From the NCBI RefSeq assembly GCF_040126055.1, contig NZ_CP143541.1, forward strand, positions 1,116,001-1,180,000: DNA of 64,000 bases. The letters run 5' to 3'. Position 1 is the first letter of the stretch; the number at the start of each line of letters is the position of its first letter. This DNA comes from Pseudalkalibacillus sp. SCS-8. Lineage in GTDB: Bacteria; Bacillota; Bacilli; Bacillales; Fictibacillaceae. Shown here in pieces: positions 42,308 to 50,156 of the stretch. The notes under the pieces are model-generated. The model saw nothing but the letters and a program-made list of their open reading frames with translations, had not been told where the DNA came from and ran no database searches. The translations under genes and the position numbers were made by a program.

Positions 42308-43369
42308 GTGAGTCATCAACCATGTTACAAAACGGGAACGGTTACAATACCAAACTTCACTCTGGAATCGGGTGAAACGTTGAGCGAAGCGGAGTTGGCC
42401 TATGAAAGGTGTGGTCCTCCAGATGCTCCGGCTATTCTTGTTTGCCATGCTTTGACTGGCCATCATAGGACGATTGGAACTCCGGATGAACCTGGTTGGT
42501 GGCGTGGATTGATTGGGAAAGGTGGCTACATCGATACGAACGATTATCAGGTTGTTACGTTCAACGTACTAGGAGGTTGCAATGGTTCGACAGGTCCACA
42601 GGGCATAGACCCTGAAAAAGTGGAGCCATACGGTGTTCATTTTCCGCGATTAACGATCAGGGATCTGGTTGAAGCGCAATATGTCGGTCTGAAGATACTT
42701 GGATTCAATCGATTGAAAGCTGTAATTGGTGGTTCACTCGGTGGTATGCAAGTGCTTGAATGGGGACTTATGTATCCGGATTTTATAGAAGCCCTGTTTC
42801 CGATTGCCGTGACACCGACGTTTAGTGATTACGGGATTGCATTCAATCATATAGCCAAACAGGCCATCCTGCATGCGGGAGATCAAGGGCTGAGCATTGC
42901 CCGGATGATCGGGATGATGACTTATCGATCGGATTGTTTGTTCAATGAACGCTTTGGCCGCAATAAACAAGCTCATGGAGAAGATCATGACACGTTTGAG
43001 GTTGAGTCGTATTTAACCTACCAGGGTGCGAAATTGAACGATCGGTTCAACAAGGAAAGCTATTTGACGCTACTAGACGTGATGAATTCACATGATATCG
43101 GAAGGGGAAGAGGAGGTCTTGAGCAAGTCATTCATGGTTATCAGGTTCCAGTGTACGGCATCGGTTTTACCCGAGACCTCGTCTATCCGCCAGATGTGCT
43201 GGGGGCCTTCTTAACTGCGATCCAGCATGAGGGTGGGATTGCCGGGTATTACGAAGTGGAGTCTAAGTATGGTCATGACGGTTTTCTCGTCGAGTTTGAG
43301 AAGTGGGGATGGATTGTCAAAGAGAAATTGACTGAACTTGATGCATTGGTCCAGGAAAAACAAGTATAA
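42308..43369 (+). CDS. metX: Homoserine O-acetyltransferase
   Basis: 353 residues from GTG 42308 (AAAGGAGGACGAAATC upstream); the frame upstream to 42284 lies in the ribosome binding site. Alpha/beta-hydrolase triad: S143 in GGSLGGMQ, Asp in FTRDLVYPP and His in YGHDGFL. Other MetX blocks are CHALTGHH, FNVLGGCNGSTGPQ and FPRLTIRDLV. Makes O-acetyl-L-homoserine from L-homoserine and acetyl-CoA, the activated precursor for methionine. It leads a metX-metY-hom operon under SAM riboswitch control. Confidence 0.97.
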   Translation: MSHQPCYKTGTVTIPNFTLESGETLSEAELAYERCGPPDAPAILVCHALTGHHRTIGTPDEPGWWRGLIGKGGYIDTNDYQVVTFNVLGGCNGSTGPQGIDPEKVEPYGVHFPRLTIRDLVEAQYVGLKILGFNRLKAVIGGSLGGMQVLEWGLMYPDFIEALFPIAVTPTFSDYGIAFNHIAKQAILHAGDQGLSIARMIGMMTYRSDCLFNERFGRNKQAHGEDHDTFEVESYLTYQGAKLNDRFNKESYLTLLDVMNSHDIGRGRGGLEQVIHGYQVPVYGIGFTRDLVYPPDVLGAFLTAIQHEGGIAGYYEVESKYGHDGFLVEFEKWGWIVKEKLTELDALVQEKQV

Positions 43370-43388
43370 CGGTTGAGGAGTGAATGGA

Positions 43389-44705
43389 ATGAGTGAAGAA
43401 AAGAAGTATCGCTTAGAAACAATCAGTGTACATGGTGGTTTGAAGGCTGACCCGGTGACAGGAGCAAGAGCATTGCCGATTTATCAATCCAACGCTTATA
43501 AGTTCGAGAATACGGATCATGCAGCAGACCTTTTTGCCTTGAAAGAAGAAGGCTACATTTATTCACGGATCCATAATCCGACAGTGACCACAGTTGAAGA
43601 GCGGGTTGCTCAGCTTGAGGGAGGAATCGGTGCGTTGGCGTTAGCGAGCGGAATGGCCGCAATTTCGACTGCCATCTTCAACATTGCTGAAGCGGGTGAT
43701 GAAATTGTATCCGCCTCAACGCTGTATGGTGGAACTTACAATTTGTTCGCAACAACATTACCGAAGCACGGGATCAAAACACACTTTGTTGATCCTCAGG
43801 ATCCTGAAAATTTCAGAAGCGCCATCACTCCTAAAACGAAAGCGATATTTGCAGAAACAATCGGGAACCCAGGCCTTCATGTGTTGGATATTGAAGCGGT
43901 GGCAAATATTGCACATGAAGCTGGCATCCCATTGATCGTCGACAACACGTTCGCTACACCATACCTATCTAGACCGATCGAGCATGGCGCGGACATTGTC
44001 ATCCATTCTGCCACCAAATGGCTAGGCGGAAACGGTACGTCTCTAGGGGGCATTATCGTTGATGGAGGGAAGTTCGACTGGAATTCACCGAAATTCCCTG
44101 GTTTTACAGAGCCAGACCATAGCTATCATGGTATCGTCTATTCTGAAGCCTTGCCAGAAGCAGCTTTTATCGTAAAAGCTCGTGTCCAACTATTGCGAGA
44201 CACAGGCCCTGCCATCAGTCCATATAACGCCTTTCAAATTGCGCTCGGTTTGGAAACGTTGCATGTGCGCATCAAGGAGCATGTTTCGAATACAAGAGAA
44301 GTCATCGCCTACTTGGAAAATCACCCTGCGGTTTCGTGGGTCTCGTACCCTGAGCTAACGGACCATCCCTCTCATCACCTTGCCAAAAAGTATTTGCCGA
44401 AAGGGGCTGGCTCTGTTGTTGTATTTGGGATTAAAGGCGGGAGAGACGCAGGTTCAGCCGTCATCAACAGTGTGTCGCTCTGGTCTCACGTCGCAAATGT
44501 AGGTGATGCAAAGAGTCTGATCATCCATCCAGCAAGTACGACGCATCAACAGCTGTCTCCGGAGCAATTGAAAGAATCTGGTGTCACCGAAGATCTCGTC
44601 CGATTATCAGTCGGGATTGAAAATGTGGCCGATTTAATTGAAGACCTTGAACAAGCGATTGAAGTGGCAACAGGCTTTTCATCCTTCAATACGAAGGTCG
44701 TTTAA
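43389..44705 (+). CDS. metY: O-acetylhomoserine sulfhydrylase (aminocarboxypropyltransferase)
   Basis: 438 residues from ATG 43389 (TTGAGGAGTG upstream). A PLP enzyme of the cystathionine-gamma-synthase family: substrate block IYQSNAYKFENTDHAADLFALKEEGYIYSRIHNPT, PLP lysine in HSATKWLGGNGTSLGG, and ASTTHQQLSPEQLKESGV near the end. It uses sulfide and O-acetylhomoserine to make homocysteine, or methanethiol to make methionine. Coupled to metX by a 19-base gap. The stop overlaps the start of a 32-residue peptide gene. Confidence 0.97.
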   Translation: MSEEKKYRLETISVHGGLKADPVTGARALPIYQSNAYKFENTDHAADLFALKEEGYIYSRIHNPTVTTVEERVAQLEGGIGALALASGMAAISTAIFNIAEAGDEIVSASTLYGGTYNLFATTLPKHGIKTHFVDPQDPENFRSAITPKTKAIFAETIGNPGLHVLDIEAVANIAHEAGIPLIVDNTFATPYLSRPIEHGADIVIHSATKWLGGNGTSLGGIIVDGGKFDWNSPKFPGFTEPDHSYHGIVYSEALPEAAFIVKARVQLLRDTGPAISPYNAFQIALGLETLHVRIKEHVSNTREVIAYLENHPAVSWVSYPELTDHPSHHLAKKYLPKGAGSVVVFGIKGGRDAGSAVINSVSLWSHVANVGDAKSLIIHPASTTHQQLSPEQLKESGVTEDLVRLSVGIENVADLIEDLEQAIEVATGFSSFNTKVV

Positions 44706-44803
44706 TGAACATTCAAGAAAAAGATCCTATTCCACTTATTGATCTCAGAAGCTTTCTCGTACTGGTCATTGTCGGTGTATCCATTGGATTCATTACTTGG
44801 TAA
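44705..44803 (+). CDS. 32-residue single-helix membrane peptide in the met operon
   Basis: ATG 44705 overlaps the metY stop (TAATG), and the peptide (MNIQEKDPIPLIDLRSF, then hydrophobic LVLVIVGVSIGFITW) ends at TAA 44801-44803, fifteen bases before hom. It has a charged N-terminus and one C-terminal helix. Overlap with metY and tight spacing before hom argue that it is translated. Family and role unknown. Confidence 0.5.
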   Translation: MNIQEKDPIPLIDLRSFLVLVIVGVSIGFITW

Positions 44804-44817
44804 AAGGAGGGGACACG

Positions 44818-46053
44818 TTGGCGAATTTAAAAGTCGCTCTACTCGGTTTCGGAACGGTTGGTAGTGGGGTGTACGAAATCATTCAATCGCAGCAGCAACG
44901 ATTGAATGAAATTTTGGGCCGGAAGGTTGAAGTGGTTGCAGTTCTTATTCAGGATGAAAAAAAGCAGAGAACCATAGGAGATAAGGTGCTTGTCACGTCT
45001 GACATTCAACGGATCCTCCAATTTCCTGATTTGGACGTGGTCATTGAAGCGATTGTAGGTGTGGAACCTGGTTATTCGTATTTGAAACAGGTGCTTGAAA
45101 AAGGATGTCATGTCGTGACAGCAAATAAAGAGCTCTTCGCTCACAAAGGGGCGGAGTTGAAGGCTTTGGCTACTGCAAATCAGGTAACGGTATCTTTCGA
45201 AGCATCGGTTGCTGGTGGGATTCCGATCATCGGTACACTGAACCAATTACTCCAAGGTAACCAGATCACGAAAATTGAAGCGATCTTAAATGGGACTTCG
45301 AATTATATTTTAAGTCAGATCCGGCAGAAGGAATGGTCTTTTCGTGAGGCTTTATCTGCTGCTCAAACAGCTGGTTATGCTGAAGCGAATCCATCCAACG
45401 ACGTTGACGGACATGATACTTTTTTTAAAATCATCATTCTGGCTGAATTGCTGTTTCGAATAAAACCTGATTGGCGTTCCATCGTTCGGAAAGGGATTCG
45501 GCACATAACCTCAAGGGATATTCAACTGGCTGAAATCTTTGGTTTCAGGATCAAGCATGTCGCTACTCTTGTGTGGAATGACCGAAATGTTCACATCAGT
45601 GTTGAGCCGAAGGTCGTTTCTAGTGAACACCCTTTATATGAGGTGGAAGGTGTCGACAATGCATTGGTTCTCTCCGGTGACCTTGTCGGGGATATAAAAT
45701 TGCAAGGTCCAGGAGCCGGAAAGTTCCCGACTGCAAGTGCAATCATTGAGGATCTTATCAACATCTACAAGCGAGTATCAGGAGAACGGTTACAAAATGA
45801 GGCTGTACTTGAAGTGGACAGATATGAAGAGAGATCGAGTTGGTTCGTCATCGGTAAAACAAATCAGCCGATTGCTGGTCAAGTGAAAGTGGAGAAGACA
45901 GTTCAACTGGACGGGACGATCCATACGGTTCGTTTCGTGAAAGCCACCCGAAGCGAAATTGAGAAGATAACACGAGAACATCAGAGCTTTGTTGCTTATC
46001 CGATTTCAGGCTCCTATAGTACGATTATCGACCAAGCATCTGTCACAGCTTGA
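44818..46053 (+). CDS. hom: Homoserine dehydrogenase
   Basis: 411 residues from TTG 44818, 8 bases after AAAGGAGGGGACACG. The N-terminal NAD-binding region starts VALLGFGTVGSGVYEII; the catalytic block is NGTSNYIL..QI...FREALSAAQTAGYAEANPSNDVDGHDTFFKI; then AEIFGFRIKHVATLV and the C-terminal extension with GPGAGKFPTASAII. It reduces aspartate semialdehyde to homoserine, the metX substrate. The C-terminal ACT-like part looks shortened compared with the usual 430-residue enzyme, which may alter threonine feedback. Confidence 0.95.
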   Translation: MANLKVALLGFGTVGSGVYEIIQSQQQRLNEILGRKVEVVAVLIQDEKKQRTIGDKVLVTSDIQRILQFPDLDVVIEAIVGVEPGYSYLKQVLEKGCHVVTANKELFAHKGAELKALATANQVTVSFEASVAGGIPIIGTLNQLLQGNQITKIEAILNGTSNYILSQIRQKEWSFREALSAAQTAGYAEANPSNDVDGHDTFFKIIILAELLFRIKPDWRSIVRKGIRHITSRDIQLAEIFGFRIKHVATLVWNDRNVHISVEPKVVSSEHPLYEVEGVDNALVLSGDLVGDIKLQGPGAGKFPTASAIIEDLINIYKRVSGERLQNEAVLEVDRYEERSSWFVIGKTNQPIAGQVKVEKTVQLDGTIHTVRFVKATRSEIEKITREHQSFVAYPISGSYSTIIDQASVTA

Positions 46054-46068
46054 TTGTAACGCATACTG

Positions 46069-46107
46069 AAAGCGCCGTTCCTCATGGAACAGCGCTTAAT
46101 TTTTTAA
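46069..46107 (+). terminator. Intrinsic terminator
   Basis: AAGCGC-C-GTTCC (46069-46080) pairs with GGAAC-A-GCGCTT around TCAT, followed by AATTTTTTAA. It ends the met operon; its end overlaps the convergent YdjM-like gene's stop. Confidence 0.8.
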
Positions 46108-46730
46108 AACTCTCGGGATGAAAAAGGGAGGAAAAGCTTAATCCCTCGCTTATTGACCGGGAGAAACTTCATGTCAGCGATCAGATGGCTCACATATCCA
46201 GATAGACATGCGAGAAATAGCCCATCCAAGCCAACGGAACCTTCCAATTGCCGTGCAATGATCCCGAAAAAGATGATCCCAAGGATGGAATGGGTATAGC
46301 TTCGATGTGGAACGATGGATGCAACAATGATATAGATCCCTAAAAGAAAAAGCCAGTTTTCATTCAGGGATAGACCTGCAATAACGACACCGATACCTGT
46401 CACGAGCAACATGTGACTTTTTGTAATGAATGATGACAGGAGGAGGATGGCTGCACCAATGGCCATCCCGTTCCATTTTTCTGCTCCGGCCCCTGAGAGG
46501 AAGCTGTAACCGATCAGCAACGCACCAATGATTTGGGCTAATGTTTTAATAAGTGTATGTGAATTCGTCAGTTTATTGCTTAACGTTCCATCAACATCAA
46601 TGTCTGGAACGAGAGCTGCTACCCCGGCACATGTGATGAGGATGCCAGTCGTCAATGGGTCTGCTTCAAGGGTGTTGGAGGTAATCAGACCTGCCACAGC
46701 ACCAACGAGCAGATGTGATGTTCCTTTCAT
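46104..46730 (-). CDS. YdjM-like (DUF457) membrane-bound metal-dependent hydrolase
   Basis: 208 residues from ATG 46730. N-terminal HLLVGAVAGL, the acidic VPDIDVDGTLS motif, five to six helices, and HRSYTHSILG, the conserved metal-binding histidine block in this family. DUF457/YdjM proteins are predicted metal hydrolases of the inner membrane, substrate unknown; a LexA-controlled member is known in E. coli. No LexA box was seen here. Confidence 0.82.
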   Translation of the reverse strand: MKGTSHLLVGAVAGLITSNTLEADPLTTGILITCAGVAALVPDIDVDGTLSNKLTNSHTLIKTLAQIIGALLIGYSFLSGAGAEKWNGMAIGAAILLLSSFITKSHMLLVTGIGVVIAGLSLNENWLFLLGIYIIVASIVPHRSYTHSILGIIFFGIIARQLEGSVGLDGLFLACLSGYVSHLIADMKFLPVNKRGIKLFLPFSSREF

Positions 46731-46852
46731 GCTGCTTCACCTGTCTCTCTATCTACTGGTATTTGTATAACGAGCAATATTCGTAATTTTATAGAGAGAC
46801 GGTTTATTCGTAAATGCTTACAGGTGAAAATATGTCTATTTACTCATTTGTT

Positions 46853-47968
46853 TTATTGGATTTTCATTTTTCCAATCGCAATTCCCACAGGACCATTTCC
46901 AACAGGTATCACATCAGTAACCGTATTTGTTCTTGTACGAATAACGGAAACCGTACCATCATCCACATTGGTGACGTAAGCTCTACTTCCATCTGGAGTC
47001 ATCGCTATTCCTCTTGGACCATTTCCAACAGAAATGGTCTTTATGATTGCTCTTTCTTTCGTATCAATGACCGAAACACTTTTACCTTCCAAGTTTGTGA
47101 CGTAGGCAAATTTGCCATTTGGTGTGAAAGCGATAAGACGCGGTCCACTTCCAACTGGGATGGTATCAATAACAGTTTTTGAGGAGGTATTAATGACAGA
47201 GATCGTATCATCCACTGAATTAGCTACATAAGCGGTCTCCTCATCAGGACTTAATGCAATTCCAATAGGTTTTGTTCCAACTGTTATCGTGTCCAAAACC
47301 TGGTTTGTTTCCGTGGCGATCAGAGAGACTGTATTGCTGTTGAAGTTTGTTACGTAAGCAAGGTTGCCTTTTTTGTTGATTGCAACCTCAATCGGAGCAT
47401 CACCGACTTTAACAGTATCAATTACACTATTTTTGACCGTATCAATCACTGAAACATTATCGCTTTCAAAATTCGTCACATACGCATGCTTATTTGAAGG
47501 TGTAATGGCAATACCTGCGGGGTTTTGTTCAACAGGGATTTTGGTAATCATGGTGTTCGTCTCTGTATTCATTACAGAGACGGCATTATCGCTGATATTT
47601 GGAATATATGCTCTGGTGCCATTTGATTCAATGGCCAATCCAAAAGGATTTTGACCTCCAGGTACGGTCTCCATGACTTTATTCGTATCTGTATTGATGA
47701 TGGAAATTGTGCTGTCACTCGTGTTCGTTACATAGGCCATTTGCCTTTTCTTATTGAAAGTACCGATGGAAAGGGAAGTTACTTTGTTACAATTAAAGAT
47801 GATCATCTTTCCGTTGCTCTTTACACCTGTAACGCATCCGGAATCTCTATTAAATTCTAAAAAGGTAATATTGATTGGCTCAGATCCTTTGAAACGAACA
47901 TTAATTTGTTCTCCAGGCTGTAGCTTCTTGAATTGTTTACAAATACAAGATTGGTCTTTTGTTGACAT
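46853..47968 (-). CDS. YVTN beta-propeller protein with small N-terminal domain
   Basis: 371 residues from ATG 47968 (AAAAAGGAGTTTGG 7 bases upstream). Residues 1-80 form a small domain (GEQINVRFKG...IITFLEFNRDSGCVTGVKSNGKMIIFNCNKVTSLSIG) with a CICKQF start, reminiscent of CotB-like barrels. Seven about 43-residue repeats follow (AYVTN......VSVIDT.....D.I.VG..P.GIA), giving one complete seven-bladed propeller. No signal peptide. Such proteins bind ligands or act as scaffold. Spore-surface location would fit but is not shown. Confidence 0.85.
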   Translation of the reverse strand: MSTKDQSCICKQFKKLQPGEQINVRFKGSEPINITFLEFNRDSGCVTGVKSNGKMIIFNCNKVTSLSIGTFNKKRQMAYVTNTSDSTISIINTDTNKVMETVPGGQNPFGLAIESNGTRAYIPNISDNAVSVMNTETNTMITKIPVEQNPAGIAITPSNKHAYVTNFESDNVSVIDTVKNSVIDTVKVGDAPIEVAINKKGNLAYVTNFNSNTVSLIATETNQVLDTITVGTKPIGIALSPDEETAYVANSVDDTISVINTSSKTVIDTIPVGSGPRLIAFTPNGKFAYVTNLEGKSVSVIDTKERAIIKTISVGNGPRGIAMTPDGSRAYVTNVDDGTVSVIRTRTNTVTDVIPVGNGPVGIAIGKMKIQ

Positions 47969-48136
47969 ATCCAAACTCCTTTTTATGGCTTGTATATCAA
48001 TATATGTATTTTGGCAACAATCTGTATAGGCAAGCTTACCTTGAAAAAGTTACGTTTCGTTTACATCAGGACTTCAATATGGGAAGCTGTTGGTAGAATC
48101 GGAACGTGGGTTGATAGTGTAAGTCCTTTCTAAGTT

Positions 48137-48412
48137 GTGAGATGGTGGTGGATGATGTATTTATACTTGACAATCGTCGTAGTCGTGATTGGCATTCTGT
48201 CGCTGATAGGGACGTTACTTGTAGGGAGAAAAGTTAATAGAACGGTCGAAGAATATAAAAAACTGGAAAACCGTACGGAAGAAGAATTGAAGCGTTCTCA
48301 TGAGTATGAAACAAAATCCGTTAGGTTGAACGTGAAAGTATTGACTCTCATTTATGGCTTCACATTCTTGATTACCATCATCGCACTAGCCCTATACTTT
48401 CGTTTTAGGTAG
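48137..48412 (+). CDS. Small two-helix membrane protein, unknown function
   Basis: About 91 residues from GTG 48137; ATG 48152 or 48155 is also possible because no strong ribosome binding site singles out one. Helix 1 (about residues 8-28), a charged helical loop (RKVNRTVEEYKKLENRTEEELKRSHEYETK) that could be a coiled coil, and helix 2 (about residues 68-88). Followed by a bidirectional terminator. Function unknown. Confidence 0.6.
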   Translation: MRWWWMMYLYLTIVVVVIGILSLIGTLLVGRKVNRTVEEYKKLENRTEEELKRSHEYETKSVRLNVKVLTLIYGFTFLITIIALALYFRFR

Positions 48413-48452
48413 AAAAAAAGGTTTCGGAGGATTCAACCCGAAACCTTTTTTA
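48413..48452. terminator. Bidirectional terminator
   Basis: AAAAAAAGGTTTCGG pairs with CCGAAACCTTTTTT, flanked by A- and T-runs on both strands, between the 48137 gene and the convergent racemase. Confidence 0.88.
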
Positions 48453-48454
48453 GA

Positions 48455-49144
48455 TTATGTGAGTGCTTCGTCTACAGCAGCAATGGCGTGAATCCTGGCT
48501 GTATCATAGACGGGGATGTCCACATCTTCAGGGTTGATGAGAAGACCGATTTCCGTACAACCGAGGATGATGCCTTGTGCTCCTTCAGCTGTCAGGTGAT
48601 GGATGATACGTTTGAATTCTTGCCGTGAATTGGGATCGATCTTCCCCTGGCAGAGTTCCTGATAAATGACATGGTTGACGATGGCCCGATCGCTCTCGTC
48701 GGGTACAAGGACCTCCAGCCCGTTCTCTTCTAGTCTTGTTTTATAAAAATCCTGTTCCATCGTATATTTCGTTCCAAGAAGTCCGATCTTATTAAATCCG
48801 TCCATTTGAATGCGGGCGGATGTTGCATCAGCAATATGTATGACGGGAATAGTGATGTTCTTCTCAATATGATGAATGACCTTATGCATCGTATTGGTGC
48901 AGATGAGAATGAAATCCGCACCCCCTGCCTCAAGTGATCGGGCCACCTCGGATAGGTTTGCTCCAGCTTCATCCCATTTCCCTTCTGATTGGTATCGTTG
49001 ATTTTCAGCAAAATCAACACTGTAAAGTAAGCATTTCGCTGAATGGAAGTCCCCTAGTCGCCTCTTTACCTCCTGATTGATAATCCTGTAATACTCTGCG
49101 GATGATTCCCAGCTCATCCCCCCGATTAATCCAATCGTTTTCAT
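48455..49144 (-). CDS. Aspartate/glutamate racemase family protein
   Basis: 229 residues from ATG 49144 (TTAGGAGGTTAAC upstream). The two catalytic cysteines are in LICTNTMH (about residue 83) and LGCTEIG (about residue 195); the N-terminal GLIGGMSWESSAEYY is characteristic of the RacX/YgeA-type amino acid racemases. The fold interconverts L- and D-amino acids without PLP. Broad-specificity amino acid racemisation is the best-supported function. The substrate is undetermined. Confidence 0.92.
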   Translation of the reverse strand: MKTIGLIGGMSWESSAEYYRIINQEVKRRLGDFHSAKCLLYSVDFAENQRYQSEGKWDEAGANLSEVARSLEAGGADFILICTNTMHKVIHHIEKNITIPVIHIADATSARIQMDGFNKIGLLGTKYTMEQDFYKTRLEENGLEVLVPDESDRAIVNHVIYQELCQGKIDPNSRQEFKRIIHHLTAEGAQGIILGCTEIGLLINPEDVDIPVYDTARIHAIAAVDEALT

Positions 49145-49267
49145 TGTTAACCTCCTAATTAATCCTTACCGAATTGGTGTTGTGACAATATCTCGATTAT
49201 GATGTAAATAACTATACTCCATCTTCATATTAATCTATTGTGCAAAGCTACCTGAATATCCTGCAAA

Positions 49268-49326
49268 GTGTCAGGCACCATTTTAAACCCCTTGAGCGGA
49301 GCGGCTTTTGAAATGGTGCCTGACAC
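49268..49326. repeat. Palindromic GTGTCAGGCACC element (59 bp)
   Basis: GTGTCAGGCACCATTT (49268-49283) and its inverse AAATGGTGCCTGACAC (49311-49326) are perfect 16-bp arms around a 27-base spacer. It lies 24 bases before the PNPOx-like gene and can form a hairpin. Same core as at 41979, 52822 and 59543. Confidence 0.8.
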
Positions 49327-49350
49327 GCTCAACGAAAAGGAGAGAGGTCT

Positions 49351-49917
49351 GTGGGGCAACAATTCGAGGCATTGATGCCGAAGCATGTTGAATTCATTGA
49401 ACAGCAGCACTTGTTTTTCGTGGGTACTGCGCCATTGGCGGTGACCGGGCACGTCAATCTGTCGCCGAAAGGGTATGATACCTTACGCGTACTTAGTCCG
49501 ACATCGGTCGCTTATCTTGATCTGACTGGGAGCGGAAATGAAACGAGTGGACATTTGGATGAGAATGGCAGAATAACCTTCATGTTTTGCGCTTTTGAAG
49601 GAGCTCCATTGATTTTACGTCTTTACGGTACCGGAAGGGTGGGCGTAAAAGGGTCTCTGTTGTGGGATCAGTATATCGAGCATTTTGAAATGATTCCTGG
49701 TGCGCGACAAATTGTAATCGCCGAGATCCACAAAGTCCAGACGTCTTGTGGTTTTTCCATTCCTTTTTTCAATTACGGTGGGGAACGCGAGAAGCTGAAG
49801 GAATGGGGCATGAAGAAAACCGAAGCGAACATACTGGATGACTATCAAGCGGAAAAAAACGCTTATACGCTTGATGGAATTGAAACACCTATAGGGAAAG
49901 TGATGAAGGAAAGGTGA
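49351..49917 (+). CDS. Pyridoxamine 5'-phosphate oxidase-like protein
   Basis: 188 residues from GTG 49351 (AAAGGAGAGAGGTC upstream). The FMN-binding split-barrel pattern is LFFVGTAPLAVTGHVNLSPKGYDTLRVLSPTSVAYLDLTGSGNETSGHLDENGRITFMFCAF, with the conserved NLSPKG and the TGSGNETSAHL motif seen in flavin-binding proteins of this type. A basic and charged tail follows. Likely a flavin-dependent reductase or detoxification protein. Upstream is a palindromic repeat element. Confidence 0.88.
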   Translation: MGQQFEALMPKHVEFIEQQHLFFVGTAPLAVTGHVNLSPKGYDTLRVLSPTSVAYLDLTGSGNETSGHLDENGRITFMFCAFEGAPLILRLYGTGRVGVKGSLLWDQYIEHFEMIPGARQIVIAEIHKVQTSCGFSIPFFNYGGEREKLKEWGMKKTEANILDDYQAEKNAYTLDGIETPIGKVMKER

Positions 49918-49945
49918 GAGAGGAGATTGCGCTGGTAGTTGATTT

Positions 49946-49994
49946 AAAAAGGGTGCCCTCTGAACATGTGTGATGTTCTGGGGCACCTTTTATG
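49946..49994 (+). terminator. Intrinsic terminator
   Basis: AAAAGGGTGCCC (49947-49958) pairs with GGGCACCTTTT (49981-49991), followed by ATGTGTTTT, after the PNPOx-like gene. Confidence 0.8.
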
Positions 49995-50000
49995 TGTTTT

Positions 50001-50112
50001 GGGCTATAAATCTGTGGAATTGGTCTATATTTTGTAGAATCGGTTTATATTTTCCAAAATCGGTCTATAAATTTTTATTTTTATATGTTTTAGCTCAAAT
50101 CGGTTCATAATT
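50001..50112. repeat. Tandem array with exact 20-bp period
   Basis: GG-Y-Y-TAT/CAT motifs start at 50002, 50022, 50042, 50062 and 50102 (the 50082 copy is degenerate), exactly 20 bases apart. Unit of the form GGTCTATATTTTGTAGAATC. Related to the array at 18124-18216 through the shared GGTTCATAATT. Confidence 0.75.
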
Positions 50113-50156
50113 ATACCTGGTGAGCTGGTACCTTCCTAACAGCTACTTAAATGTCT

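Noticed and set aside
46814..47860. Plus-strand frames opposite the YVTN protein gene
   Set aside because: They lie fully opposite an intact seven-repeat propeller gene and have no start signal or family resemblance.
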